DNA of 64,000 nt, from contig NZ_JACHIG010000014.1 of the NCBI RefSeq assembly GCF_014203095.1, positions 33,591 to 97,590 on the forward strand, in the 5' to 3' direction. Below the pieces are notes generated by a model that worked only from the letters and a program-made list of their open reading frames with translations, was not told where the DNA came from and did not search any database. This stretch comes from Prosthecobacter vanneervenii. GTDB lineage: Bacteria > Verrucomicrobiota > Verrucomicrobiia > Verrucomicrobiales > Verrucomicrobiaceae. Position numbers and translations under genes: made by a program. Positions within the stretch are counted from its first letter, which is position 1, and the number at the start of each line of letters is the position of its first letter. Of this stretch, positions 26,168-35,904 are shown piece by piece.

Positions 26168-28696
26168 ATGAAACATCCCGCACCGACCGTTCTTCTGATG
26201 CTGCTGCTGACGCTGCCAGCCGCCTACGCCCAGGTGCCGGAACGTCTGCCAGGCATTCCGCCCCAGCCAGGACGTCCGATCTCACCGCCAGTGGGCCGCC
26301 CGCCGGGACCTCCGGCCGGAGGTCCTGCCGTGCTGCCGCCAGCAGCGAATCCTGCTGCTGTTCCAGGTGCGCCCGCTGCTCCGGCACCGGCTGCTGCTGA
26401 TGACGGCGGGGATGGCAACGTGATCAGCTTTACAGCGACTCCCGTGGCTGAGGTGCTGGCCGAGTACTTCCGCGTGACCGGCCGCAAGGTGCTGCGCGAC
26501 CGCGGGCTGGAGAATGCGGTGGTGACCATCGAGGTGCCGGGCAAGTTTACCAACGACGAGTACCGCTCCATCATTGAGAAGGGGCTGCTGATGCACGGGT
26601 ATGTGCTGGTGCCCAGCGGACCGGATCTTTACAAGCTGGTGGCGGCGGAGCTGGGCAGCATGCCCTCCGCGCAGAATGTGCCGATCATCATGCGCAGCGA
26701 GGACCTGCCAGACACCGACCAGGTGGTGACGCATGTGCTGCAGCTCAACTTCATCAGCGCCGAGGATGCGAGCAGCGCCTTTCAGACGATCATCCCGCTG
26801 CACCCTTATGGCAAAATCCTGGCGGTGCCGAATTCGCAAGCTCTGGTGATCACCGAGGCCTCGCAGACGATCCGCGCCTTTGTGGAGCTGGCCAAGCAGG
26901 TGGACCAGCCGCCGGTGGAGACGGTGCAGAAGACCTTCCGCATCGAGCGCGCCGAGGCGGATGAAGTGATCGAGCAGCTGGGCACGCTCATGGGGCTGGA
27001 TGCCAAAGGCAGTTCCGGCGGCGGCGGTGGTGGCGCTCCGCGTGCACCTGCTCCGGGAGGTGCTCCCGGCGCAACACCTGGGGCGGCAGCCTCCGCGCCT
27101 TCCTCCGCCTCCATCAGCGGAGCTGCTGGCAGCGGCAAGCCGATCATGCAGGCCGTGAGCCGCACCAACAGCATCATCGTCGTGGCACGGCCGCTGGACA
27201 TGAAGAAGATCGAGGCGCTGATCAAGGAGCTGGATGCGGAGCCCACCGCGAGCCGCTACTTTTCGCGCAAGCTCAACTACCTGGATCTGACGACCTTCCT
27301 CAGCATCGCTGAGAAGGCGCTGATGCGGAATGATCCGAAGGCGCAGGGCAGCAGCCTCGATTCTTTGCAGAAGTCCCAGCCGAACAGCACGCAGTCCACC
27401 AACAACAACACCGGATTTGGTTCAGGGTCCACCATGGGCTCAGGGCTGGGCACCGGGGGGATCGGCGGTCTGAACTCGGGCATGGGTGGTCTGGGATCCA
27501 GCGGACTGGGTGGCGGCATGGGCATGGGGTCCAGCAGCGTGAGCTCTGATCTGGCGATCACCAAAAAGCCCATCAGCATCCTGATCGCAAACACGCTGGT
27601 GATTGCCGATCCAGGCACGTCGAAGTTCTTTGCCAGCGGCCCGCCGGACCAGGTGAAAGCGCTGGAGGAACTGGCGGAGGAGCTGGATGTGCGCCCGCGC
27701 CAGATCCTGCTCTCGACCATCATCGGCACCTTCACGCTGGGGGACAATTTCAACTTTGGCCTCGACTGGATTCAGACGCTGAAACAGGTGGGCAATGACG
27801 GGCTGGTGGGCGGCGTGCTGAACACGCAGGGCACGGCTTTTGCCAATCCCGCCAACCTGAAGGACATCTCCGGCTTTCTGGCCACGGGCGGCCCTGCGGC
27901 GCTGAGCGGGCTGACGGCCTACGGGCAGATCAACAAGAACCTCAATGTCTTCCTGCAGACGCTGGAGAGCACGAAACGCTTTCAGGTGATGCAGAAGCCC
28001 ACGCTGACAACGCTGAACCACCAGCCTGCGCAGATCTACATCGGCCAGCAGGTGGCCATCGCAGGGCAGAGCTACACCAGCGGTGTGGTGGGCGGGGGCT
28101 TCACCTCCACCACGCAGTACATTCCGGTGCGCCTGCAGCTCATCATCACGCCGCACATCTACAACGACAACGAGGTGATGCTGGAATTCAAGCAGCAGAA
28201 CAATGACATCTCCGGCTACACCACGATCAGCGGCAACCAGGTGCCCAACATCTCGGAGCAGGGGCTGAATAACAACCTCATCGTGGCAGATCAGGCCACG
28301 GCGATGCTGGGCGGGCTGATCACCGAACGTGACACGGACAACAAGAGCGGCCTGCCCTTCCTGGTGCGCATCCCGCTGATCAAGCATCTGGTGGGCAGCA
28401 CGAACAAGATCAAGCAGCGCAACGAGATGATGATCTTTGTGCAGCCACGCATCCTGCCGGACAACGCGGCGCTGATGCTGGAGCAGGAGCGGCTGGGAGA
28501 TGCCAGCGCGAACTACGACCGGACCGCCAGCTTTGGCAGCATGCCGGAGATGCCGGTGCCCAAGGCAGTCCCGGCGAATGAAGGCAAGCCCAATGACATC
28601 CTGCCGCCACCGGGCCAGCCGGAGCCCAAGCCTGAGGCGAAAAAGGGCCTTCTCAATAAAATGAAAGGCTGGTTTCAGAAGTCGAAGCCAGAGTGA
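26168..28696 (+). CDS. gspD: Type II secretion secretin GspD-like protein
   Basis: From the ATG at 26168 the protein has 842 residues with a clear signal peptide (MKHPAPTVLLMLLLTLPAAYA). A Pro/Ala-rich linker follows, then N0 and N1-N3 secretin domains, interrupted by two low-complexity Gly-rich inserts (around 27009-27130 and 27410-27540), and a C-terminal secretin barrel domain (VPNISEQGLNNNLIVADQ and GLPFLVRIPLIKHLVGS are typical). Secretins form the outer-membrane channel of type II secretion and type IV pili. The last 60 residues are Pro/Lys-rich. An alternative ATG at 26111 would overlap the previous stop codon but would put 19 extra residues before the signal peptide. Confidence 0.9.
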   Translation: MKHPAPTVLLMLLLTLPAAYAQVPERLPGIPPQPGRPISPPVGRPPGPPAGGPAVLPPAANPAAVPGAPAAPAPAAADDGGDGNVISFTATPVAEVLAEYFRVTGRKVLRDRGLENAVVTIEVPGKFTNDEYRSIIEKGLLMHGYVLVPSGPDLYKLVAAELGSMPSAQNVPIIMRSEDLPDTDQVVTHVLQLNFISAEDASSAFQTIIPLHPYGKILAVPNSQALVITEASQTIRAFVELAKQVDQPPVETVQKTFRIERAEADEVIEQLGTLMGLDAKGSSGGGGGGAPRAPAPGGAPGATPGAAASAPSSASISGAAGSGKPIMQAVSRTNSIIVVARPLDMKKIEALIKELDAEPTASRYFSRKLNYLDLTTFLSIAEKALMRNDPKAQGSSLDSLQKSQPNSTQSTNNNTGFGSGSTMGSGLGTGGIGGLNSGMGGLGSSGLGGGMGMGSSSVSSDLAITKKPISILIANTLVIADPGTSKFFASGPPDQVKALEELAEELDVRPRQILLSTIIGTFTLGDNFNFGLDWIQTLKQVGNDGLVGGVLNTQGTAFANPANLKDISGFLATGGPAALSGLTAYGQINKNLNVFLQTLESTKRFQVMQKPTLTTLNHQPAQIYIGQQVAIAGQSYTSGVVGGGFTSTTQYIPVRLQLIITPHIYNDNEVMLEFKQQNNDISGYTTISGNQVPNISEQGLNNNLIVADQATAMLGGLITERDTDNKSGLPFLVRIPLIKHLVGSTNKIKQRNEMMIFVQPRILPDNAALMLEQERLGDASANYDRTASFGSMPEMPVPKAVPANEGKPNDILPPPGQPEPKPEAKKGLLNKMKGWFQKSKPE

Positions 28697-28709
28697 GGGC
28701 GCAGGGAGC

Positions 28710-28727
28710 GCGGGCCGACGAGCCCGC
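28710..28727 (+). terminator. Weak hairpin after the secretin gene
   Basis: GCGGGC and GCCCGC can pair across a 6-base loop 13 bp after the gspD stop codon. There is no T-tract. The remaining 150 bp to the lpxB stop codon contain no convincing gene. Confidence 0.3.
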
Positions 28728-28877
28728 AGCACTCCGCCAGCATCTGCCACTCTTCATTTGGCTGACGTCTCTTTTTGCGTTCCGGGATTCGCGTGTCTGT
28801 GGAACTTCATGCACGGTCACCCCTGCTGGCGTGTTTGCGACCTGCTGCAGGCTCGGAGGCCCGCGCTCCGAAAGATG

Positions 28878-30008
28878 TCACGCCGCAGGCAGGAACTCGT
28901 GCACGGCTTTGGCGGCGCGGGTGTAGGCACCGCCGGAGCCGAGGGTGGCGACGACATCGGCGAGATCCTGCTGGAGGTGCTCGCGTTTGGCGGAGTCGGT
29001 CAGCAGCGTGGTGGTGGCTAGGGCGAGGGTGTCGGAGTTGAGCTGGCCTTGGACCAGTTCTTGAACGACCTCGCGTTTGGCCAGGATGTTGACGATGCCG
29101 AGGTGCTTGATGCGGACGACGAGCTTGCCGATGATGTAGGTGGGCCAGCTGACGTTATAGACCAGCGTGTAGGGCAGGCCAAAGCAGGCAGCTTCCAGCG
29201 TGGCGGTGCCGGAGGCCACGGCTCCCGCTTCGGCGCGCTGCATGAGGTCATAGACGGTGCCGGTTTCGATCCAGCGCTTGGCCTCGGGCATGCCGTGGTC
29301 GTCGGCCATCTGGCGCATGTAGCTGGCCAGGGTTTCGTTGGCGGCGGAGACAGCAAAGCGTGCGGTGGGCACAGCCAGGCGGATGGCCTTGGCGGCGTCC
29401 ATCATGATGGGGAAGAGGCGGCGCACCTCATTGAGGCGGCTGCCGGGAAACCAGCCCACGAGGCCGGGCTCGCGCTTCCAGTCGCGCTTCAGGGTGACGA
29501 CGCGGTCCACCATGGGGTGGCCGCTGAACTCGGTGCGCAGGCCGCTCTTCTCGTAGAACTCCTTCTCAAACGGGAAGATGCAGATCATGAGATCGAGCAC
29601 CTTGGCCATGGTTTTGACACGGCCTTTTTTCCAAGCCCAGACCTGCGGGCTGATGTAGTAGAGGATGCGCCCCTTGTAGCCGGCGGTGCGCAGGCTGCTG
29701 GCCAGACGGAGATTGAAGCCGGGATAGTCCACGAGGATGACCGCCTCGGGCTTTTGGCCAAGGATGGAGTCGAGCACGGCGTCCATCTTCTCCTTGAAGT
29801 AGCGGTACATTTTCAGCACCTCCCAGAGTCCGACGACGCCAGCGGTTTCCACCCAGTCTTCCACGCCATCGCCAACGACCTCGCGCATCTTGGGGCCGCC
29901 GAGGCCGATGACCTGCATGTCCGGCTCCAGTGTCTTCAGCTCACGCAGAAGCCCTGCGGCATGGGTGTCTCCGCTGAGCTCGCCTGCGATGATGAAGATG
30001 CGGTTCAT
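28878..30008 (-). CDS. lpxB: Lipid-A-disaccharide synthase
   Basis: This 376-residue GT19 glycosyltransferase joins 2,3-diacylglucosamine-1-phosphate to UDP-2,3-diacylglucosamine to make the lipid A disaccharide at the inner membrane. Visible motifs are IIAGELSGDTHAAGLL at the N-terminus, AVILVDYPGFNLRLA, YYISPQVWAWKKGRV, EFSGHPMVDRV, GSRLNEVRRLFP and ASGTATLEAACFGLPYTLVY, all characteristic of LpxB. Length matches the family. It shows that the organism makes lipid A and has an outer membrane. In other bacteria lpxB is often next to a Gfo/Idh oxidoreductase gene; here such a gene lies 1.4 kb away on the same strand, separated by a low-GC gene. Confidence 0.95.
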   Translation of the reverse strand: MNRIFIIAGELSGDTHAAGLLRELKTLEPDMQVIGLGGPKMREVVGDGVEDWVETAGVVGLWEVLKMYRYFKEKMDAVLDSILGQKPEAVILVDYPGFNLRLASSLRTAGYKGRILYYISPQVWAWKKGRVKTMAKVLDLMICIFPFEKEFYEKSGLRTEFSGHPMVDRVVTLKRDWKREPGLVGWFPGSRLNEVRRLFPIMMDAAKAIRLAVPTARFAVSAANETLASYMRQMADDHGMPEAKRWIETGTVYDLMQRAEAGAVASGTATLEAACFGLPYTLVYNVSWPTYIIGKLVVRIKHLGIVNILAKREVVQELVQGQLNSDTLALATTTLLTDSAKREHLQQDLADVVATLGSGGAYTRAAKAVHEFLPAA

Positions 30009-30158
30009 ATCAATGCAACTACTGCAAGATTTTCGCTGCAGGGCAGGGCGTAAGGGGTGTCATTTGCGCGAGACTAGCAATGATGGTGTTCTGGTCAAAC
30101 CACATGTGGAAGAAGCGGCAGGAGAATGGGATGAGAGCAAGTGCATGCTGAGCAGTTC

Positions 30159-30186
30159 TTGCTTGTTTCTGCATTCAACCTAAAAT
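30159..30186 (+). promoter_or_regulatory. Candidate promoter of the DUF4268 gene
   Basis: TTGCTT (30159-30164), a 16-bp spacer and TAAAAT (30181-30186) resemble a housekeeping promoter. The -10 box ends 9 bp before the ATG at 30196, so transcription from it would give an almost leaderless mRNA; otherwise translation starts further downstream, for example at the Met codon at 30244. Confidence 0.35.
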
Positions 30187-30195
30187 TTTTGCTGC

Positions 30196-31323
30196 ATGTA
30201 CCAAATTGATCCTGCCACGAATCGCATTCACAGAGTTGCGCAGATGAAGTTTGCAGATCTTGGGTTCACCGAGCGTGGACATTTGCAGGAGTGGCTTGCT
30301 AATCAGCCTGATGCGCTCGGTGAGGAATTGCTCATTGTGCAAAAAGAGTTTGCAGGCTTTGAAGATACTAGGGAGAGGCTTGATCTTCTTGCCTTGGATA
30401 AAGACGGCGCTCTTGTTGTCATTGAAAATAAACTGGATGACTCTGGCCGAGATGTGGTTTGGCAGAGCTTAAAATATGCCTCGTATTGCTCGACCTTGTC
30501 GAAGACAGCTATTGCTGACATTTTTCAGCAATACCTAGACAAGTCAGGGATAGATGCCAGAGCCGAGGAAAAGATTTGCGAATTTTTAGGCCAGGAAGAC
30601 TTCGCCGAAGTCATGCTGAATCATGGTAATGACCAGCGTCTGATTCTTGTTGCTGCACAGTTCCGGAAGGAAGTGACATCTACAGTCTTATGGCTGCTAA
30701 AACATGATGTGCGTCTTCAATGTTTTAAGGCTACTCCTTTCAAACAAGGCAACTTTCTATTTCTGCAGTTGGAACAGGTTATTCCCTTGGCTGAGGCCGA
30801 GGAGCTCATGATCGGAATCTCAGAAAAAGAAAAAGAAGAACATAAGGCTGAACGTGGGCAGGCTAAGCGCTTTCCACTGCGAACAGAGTTTTGGCACCGG
30901 GCGCTTGAGGCATTGGAACAAGCTGGAATCGATCTCTATTCAAACGTAAGTCCAGGCAAGGATCATTGGCTTAACTCTGGGTCTGGACTTAGCGGGGTCC
31001 ATTACACGATGGTTTTTAGCAAGGACGAAGTGAGAGTGGAATTCGTACTTTCTCGTAGCGCCAAGGAGCAAAATAAAACTTTGTTCGATACTTTATACCA
31101 ACGGTGCGCCGCATTGGAGCAACGTTTTGGCGAACCTCTTGAGTGGCGGCGTCTGGATGAAAAGAAAGCCTCCATCATCCTAGCTCGGAAACTCTTCGAT
31201 GGTTACAACAAAGACAACTGGGCTGACATGATCAAATGGCTTGTCGAGCGCGTGCAAAGGATGGAAGAGACATTTGAACCCGAAATCGCCCTTTTGCGCG
31301 GCAAGCTAAATGGTGGGGAGTGA
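30196..31323 (+). CDS. DUF4268 protein with a PD-(D/E)XK (NucS-like) nuclease domain
   Basis: This 375-residue protein has an N-terminal nuclease-like domain with RLDLLALDKDGALVVIENK: Asp63, Glu77 and Lys79 fit the D-ExK triad of DUF91/NucS-type endonuclease folds. The C-terminal 140 residues, with RTEFWHRALEAL, HYTMVFSKDEVRVEFVLS and WADMIKWLVERVQRMEE, are the DUF4268 domain. The family is scattered and often found among mobile or defence genes, but its substrate is unknown. Base composition is clearly lower in GC (about half by eye) than the flanking lpxB and Gfo/Idh genes, and the orientation is opposite to both, which suggests recent acquisition. No methyltransferase or other partner gene is adjacent. 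Confidence 0.85.
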   Translation: MYQIDPATNRIHRVAQMKFADLGFTERGHLQEWLANQPDALGEELLIVQKEFAGFEDTRERLDLLALDKDGALVVIENKLDDSGRDVVWQSLKYASYCSTLSKTAIADIFQQYLDKSGIDARAEEKICEFLGQEDFAEVMLNHGNDQRLILVAAQFRKEVTSTVLWLLKHDVRLQCFKATPFKQGNFLFLQLEQVIPLAEAEELMIGISEKEKEEHKAERGQAKRFPLRTEFWHRALEALEQAGIDLYSNVSPGKDHWLNSGSGLSGVHYTMVFSKDEVRVEFVLSRSAKEQNKTLFDTLYQRCAALEQRFGEPLEWRRLDEKKASIILARKLFDGYNKDNWADMIKWLVERVQRMEETFEPEIALLRGKLNGGE

Positions 31324-31340
31324 TTTATACACTGGTCGTC

Positions 31341-31415
31341 GAAAACGGGTCTGTTCTCGATGATCGTGGCATCGCTTCGCAAAGCTGTTATCCCCTGAGC
31401 TATAGACCCGTTTTC
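31341..31415. repeat. Inverted repeat with 12-bp arms after the DUF4268 gene
   Basis: GAAAACGGGTCT (31341-31352) and AGACCCGTTTTC (31404-31415) are perfect inverted copies separated by 51 bp. They lie between the convergent DUF4268 and Gfo/Idh genes. The structure could be a bidirectional long-loop terminator or the remnant of an inserted element. Confidence 0.6.
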
Positions 31416-31429
31416 AATGGTTCGTGGTA

Positions 31430-32379
<950 letters not shown>

Positions 32380-32383
<4 letters not shown>

Positions 32384-32568
32384 GAAAGTGAATCGATATG
32401 GTTGATCCTGGTGCCGCCTTTTGATTGGCGCATAAGTTTCGCGAAGTCCAACACCTTCGTTTTTCCTTCGCGCAACTGTCTCAACGATTCTTCGAGGTGT
32501 CTGGCATTTGCAGGACTTTTCAAAAGATAAGAAGTCGCGTCGTGGATGTCAGAGTTCTTGGGTTTCAT
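32380..32568 (-). CDS. YefM-like antitoxin C-terminal fragment (orphan)
   Basis: From the ATG at 32568 this is a 62-residue peptide whose core, DATSYLLKSPANARHLEESL followed by RQLREGK, closely resembles the C-terminal, toxin-binding part of YefM/Phd-family antitoxins (YefM has TAYLLRSPANARRLMDSI). The N-terminal DNA-binding and dimerisation half is missing, and no YoeB-like toxin frame is seen. It may be a decayed antitoxin, or a small family that keeps only this segment. It overlaps the downstream Gfo/Idh start by 4 bp. Local GC content is low. A longer frame from 32610 would overlap the upstream gene. Confidence 0.55.
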
Positions 32569-32584
32569 GAAGAGCTGTGAAGGT

Positions 32585-33019
32585 TCATTTTGCAGCATGC
32601 GATGCTTCATAAAACAGGCCGTTAATCAAAGCGCCTTTAATGACAGTGTTGGTTTCAGGGGCATTGAACTGGAAAAACTGAATCAGCAATCCTTTCGCCT
32701 TCATTGCTCCGTTTGAAACTTCCAGATCTTCATGCACCAGGATTTTGGGTTTAGTGGCGACTGCATGGTTGATCAACACTGCAGAAAAGTGCAACGGTCC
32801 CGGGATGTCTTTGGATGAAGGATAGCCGATGAGTTGCAGATAGCCTCCGCCATCGCCAAATTCTCCGGCATACCGGGTGTTCAAATCCCACTGATTGTCG
32901 GGTGTCCAAGGTTTTAAAATTGAAACCGGATAGCTGGTGGTTTGATAGTAGAAAGTATCTTCGCCAGGCAAGAGCATGGCACACGAAAGCCAGGTGAAGA
33001 TCAAAAGAATTGCTTTCAT
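32585..33019 (-). CDS. Small secreted protein of unknown function
   Basis: This 144-residue protein has a signal peptide (MKAILLIFTWLSCAMLLPG, followed by EDTFYYQ) and a compact, beta-rich remainder with several aromatic residues and one Gly-rich turn (GEFGDGGGYLQLIGYP). I recognise no family. Codon use is less GC-rich than in ffh, which ends 21 bp upstream on the same strand, so it may be an acquired gene placed behind ffh. A cysteine near residue 13 could be a lipobox, but the flanking residues do not fit well. The frame is supported by its ATG, its signal peptide and its tight spacing. Confidence 0.6.
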   Translation of the reverse strand: MKAILLIFTWLSCAMLLPGEDTFYYQTTSYPVSILKPWTPDNQWDLNTRYAGEFGDGGGYLQLIGYPSSKDIPGPLHFSAVLINHAVATKPKILVHEDLEVSNGAMKAKGLLIQFFQFNAPETNTVIKGALINGLFYEASHAAK

Positions 33020-33040
33020 GGCATTCGGTCGGCTTGCGAA

Positions 33041-34486
33041 TCAAAACTTGCCGGGGAACTTCATGCCTGGGGGGAGCTTGGGCATTTTGCCGCCGGGGGC
33101 TCCGCCGCCGAACAGGCCGCCGAGGCCACCGAGACCGCCCATCATTCCTCCGGGGCCGCCAGGGCCGCCGCCACCCATCATGCTGCCCATGAGCTGGGTC
33201 ATCATGCCCTTGTTGCTCATGAGTTTTTTCATCATCTCAAACTGCTTGAGGAGCTGGTTCATCTCCATGACGGGGCGTCCGGCGCCGTTGCAGATGCGCT
33301 TGCGGCGCTGGCCGTTGATGATCTCGGGGCGCTGGCGCTCCTTGGGGGTCATGGAAAGGATGAGCGCTTCGACGTGCTTCATGCGCTTGTCGCCGTCCTC
33401 GCCGATCATGTCCTTCATCTTGCCCATGCCGGGGAGCATGCCGAGGATGCCGCCGATGGGCCCGAGCTTCTTCATCATGCGGAGCTGGGCCAGCATGTCG
33501 TTGAAGTCGAATTTGTTCGACTGCATGCGGGCGGCCAGTTTCATGGCCTCCTTTTCGTCGATCTCTTCGGCGGCTTTTTCCACGAGACCCACGACGTCTC
33601 CCATGCCGAGGATGCGCTGAGCCATGCGGTCGGGGTGGAAGATTTCGAGCTGGTCCACCTTTTCCCCGACGCCGAGGAATTTGACGGGGCAGCCGGTGAC
33701 CTGGCGCATGGAGAGCAGCGCGCCGCCACGGGCGTCGCCGTCCAGCTTGGTCATGATGAGGCCGGTGATGCCGACGGCGGCATTGAACTTCTGCGCCACG
33801 CTGACGGCCTGCTGGCCGGTGGCGGCGTCTGCCACGAGGAGGACTTCGTTGGGCTCCACCACGGCGCGCACGCGCTTGAGTTCGTCGAGCAGTTCCTCAT
33901 CGAGGTCCTGACGACCGGCGGTGTCAAAGATGGCGATGCCGTTGCCCTGCTCCTTGAGCCAGACGAGGGCGGCCTTGGCGGCTTTGACGGGATCTTTCTC
34001 GCCTTCGGCAGGGGCGAAGACGGGCACATTGAGCTGCTGGCCCAGCACCTGGAGCTGCTTCACAGCGGCGGGGCGGTAGAGATCCAGCGCGAGGAGGAGC
34101 GGGCGGCGGCCCTGCTTCTTGAGCCAGCTGGCCAGCTTGGCGGAGGTGGTGGTCTTGCCCGCACCGTTGAGGCCGGTCATGAGGATGCGCTGCGGCGGGT
34201 CCACGTTCAGCGCGCTGGCTTCGCTGCCGAGCAGTTTGACGAGCTCGTCGTGGAAGATTTTGACGATCTGCTGGCCGGGGGAGACTTTCAGCAGCACCTC
34301 AGAGCCCACGGACTGCTTGGTCACCGCCTCCACGAGGTCCTTGGTCACCTTGAAGTCCACGTCCGCCTCCAGCAGGGCCAGGCGGATTTCCTGCATGGCA
34401 TCGCTGACATTGGATTCGCTGATGCGGGCCTGGCCGCGCAGCTTTTTAAAGGCGCTTTCGAGTTTTTCAGAGAGGGCGGAGAACAT
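33041..34486 (-). CDS. ffh: Signal recognition particle protein Ffh (SRP54)
   Basis: From the ATG at 34486 the protein has 481 residues. It has the helical N domain, the GTPase G domain with TGLNGAGKTTTSAKLA (P-loop, about 104-119), IFDTAGRQDLDEEL and TKLDGDARGGALLS, and a Met-rich M domain with KLGPIGGILGMLPGMGKMK that binds 4.5S RNA and signal peptides. The C-terminal tail is unusually rich in Gly and Met. Ffh delivers nascent membrane proteins to FtsY and SecYEG. An in-frame ATG 18 codons upstream is rejected because known Ffh proteins begin at this helix. No SRP RNA gene was noticed in the window. Confidence 0.95.
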   Translation of the reverse strand: MFSALSEKLESAFKKLRGQARISESNVSDAMQEIRLALLEADVDFKVTKDLVEAVTKQSVGSEVLLKVSPGQQIVKIFHDELVKLLGSEASALNVDPPQRILMTGLNGAGKTTTSAKLASWLKKQGRRPLLLALDLYRPAAVKQLQVLGQQLNVPVFAPAEGEKDPVKAAKAALVWLKEQGNGIAIFDTAGRQDLDEELLDELKRVRAVVEPNEVLLVADAATGQQAVSVAQKFNAAVGITGLIMTKLDGDARGGALLSMRQVTGCPVKFLGVGEKVDQLEIFHPDRMAQRILGMGDVVGLVEKAAEEIDEKEAMKLAARMQSNKFDFNDMLAQLRMMKKLGPIGGILGMLPGMGKMKDMIGEDGDKRMKHVEALILSMTPKERQRPEIINGQRRKRICNGAGRPVMEMNQLLKQFEMMKKLMSNKGMMTQLMGSMMGGGGPGGPGGMMGGLGGLGGLFGGGAPGGKMPKLPPGMKFPGKF

Positions 34487-34580
34487 CGGGAGGGAGAGAA
34501 AAGGGGCGTGGGATAGTCGGCAGCAGGGCACGCCTGGCAACTGCGAAGGCGGGGCTGGTCAGGCCGGGCGGGGAAGGGGG

Positions 34581-35900
34581 CTACTGGATGGGCTGGTAGG
34601 CGGCTTCGAGGTCGATCTTGAAGCGCCAGCTGACCACCTCGGCAGGCTGGGTGGCGGCACGCTGAAAGCTGAGGCTGAGCGCGCAGTCCTCGCGGCGCAG
34701 CTTGTAGGGGAACTGGAAGCGCACCACCATGGCGGCGGGGTCGTACTCCACGGGCACGGTGCCGAGTCCGGCGATGCGGAGCTTGATGCTTTCAGGGACG
34801 ATGGTGCCGAGCTTTTTGAGGTCGGCTTCGACGAGCGGGCGGCGCTCGGTGATGACGCTGTCGGGCTTGGGCTTGAGCTGGATGAGCTGCTCTCCCTTGT
34901 CGTTCTTGGCATCGGCCACGAGGAACTTGTTGGAGCCGACATCGCCCCGACCGCGGAAGCTGGTGGCCAGCTTGAAATTGATGTCGTTGTCTCCGTGGAT
35001 GATGTAGCGGCCCAGTTTGCCATTGGGGGTGTCCCAGGTGACTTTCTGGCCGTTGACGGTGACGAGGGATTCGTAGCCGAGCTGGAGGGCGGTCTCCATG
35101 ATGGAGTCGTCAAAGTTGCCGTAGGGATAGGCAAAGGAGGGGCATTTGATCTTGAGGTTCTCTTCCAGGAACTCGCGGGAGTCCTTGAGTTCGCTGACGA
35201 GCCACTGCTGGTAGTCGGCCTCGGTCTTGCCACCTTTGGGGCGTTTTTTGAGGCTCTCGTGAGAGACGCTGTGGCTGCCGACTTCACAGCCGTTTTTCAT
35301 CATCTCGCGGATCTGATCCCAGCTCATGGATCGGCCGCCGATGTTGACGTATTTTTTGTAGAGATAGACGGTGAAGGGGAAGCCGAACTCCTTGAGGATG
35401 GGATAGGCGTAGGTGTAAACGCCCTCCCAGCCGTCATCCATGGTGATGACGATGGCTTCTTCCGGGATGTTTTTCTCCCCGCGCTTCCAGGCCATCATGT
35501 CGCTGAAGGAGATGACGGGGATCTTGGAGTCTTTGATGGCCTGCATCTGATCGCGGAACTTGGGCGCGGAGATGAGCATGGGGCTGCCGCCGCGGTCGCG
35601 GAAGTCGTGGTAGCCGAGGACGGCGACGACGGAGGATTTGTTGAGCTCAAAGGGCGGTGCAGCCGGGGCCTCGGGAGGTGGGGCGGCGGCGTCCTGCATG
35701 GCGGTTTCCTGCAGCTTCTTTTCGATGGCCTGCTCCTCGGGGGTGAGGGCGGGTTCCTCGGGCTTGGGCGGTGGAGGCGGGGGCTTGGGGGTGACGCCAC
35801 TCTGCTCGGCGAGGCGGCGCAGCTTGGCCTCGATGCGCTTGCAGGAGGGCAGCGCGCCGAGGGCGAGGATGGCTAGGAGAAGCGTAAAGGCAAAACGCAT
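34581..35900 (-). CDS. Polysaccharide deacetylase (NodB/CE4) lipoprotein
   Basis: From the ATG at 35900 the protein has 439 residues with a lipoprotein signal (LALGALPSC, Cys20). A Pro/Glu-rich linker leads to a NodB domain: AIVITMDDGWEGVYTYAYPI carries the Asp155-Asp156 pair and EVGSHSVSHESLKK gives the metal-binding His210 and His214; CPSFAYPYGNFDD is the third motif. These enzymes remove acetyl groups from GlcNAc polymers such as peptidoglycan or exopolysaccharide. A C-terminal domain of about 150 residues is unassigned. It follows the 36-kb secreted-protein gene after 4 bp on the same strand, so it probably ends that operon. Confidence 0.88.
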   Translation of the reverse strand: MRFAFTLLLAILALGALPSCKRIEAKLRRLAEQSGVTPKPPPPPPKPEEPALTPEEQAIEKKLQETAMQDAAAPPPEAPAAPPFELNKSSVVAVLGYHDFRDRGGSPMLISAPKFRDQMQAIKDSKIPVISFSDMMAWKRGEKNIPEEAIVITMDDGWEGVYTYAYPILKEFGFPFTVYLYKKYVNIGGRSMSWDQIREMMKNGCEVGSHSVSHESLKKRPKGGKTEADYQQWLVSELKDSREFLEENLKIKCPSFAYPYGNFDDSIMETALQLGYESLVTVNGQKVTWDTPNGKLGRYIIHGDNDINFKLATSFRGRGDVGSNKFLVADAKNDKGEQLIQLKPKPDSVITERRPLVEADLKKLGTIVPESIKLRIAGLGTVPVEYDPAAMVVRFQFPYKLRREDCALSLSFQRAATQPAEVVSWRFKIDLEAAYQPIQ

Positions 35901-35904
35901 GGCG

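Noticed and set aside
32942..34516. Plus-strand frame of 524 codons opposite ffh
   Set aside because: ffh is certain on the minus strand. The antisense product is His/Ala/Leu-rich with no similarity.
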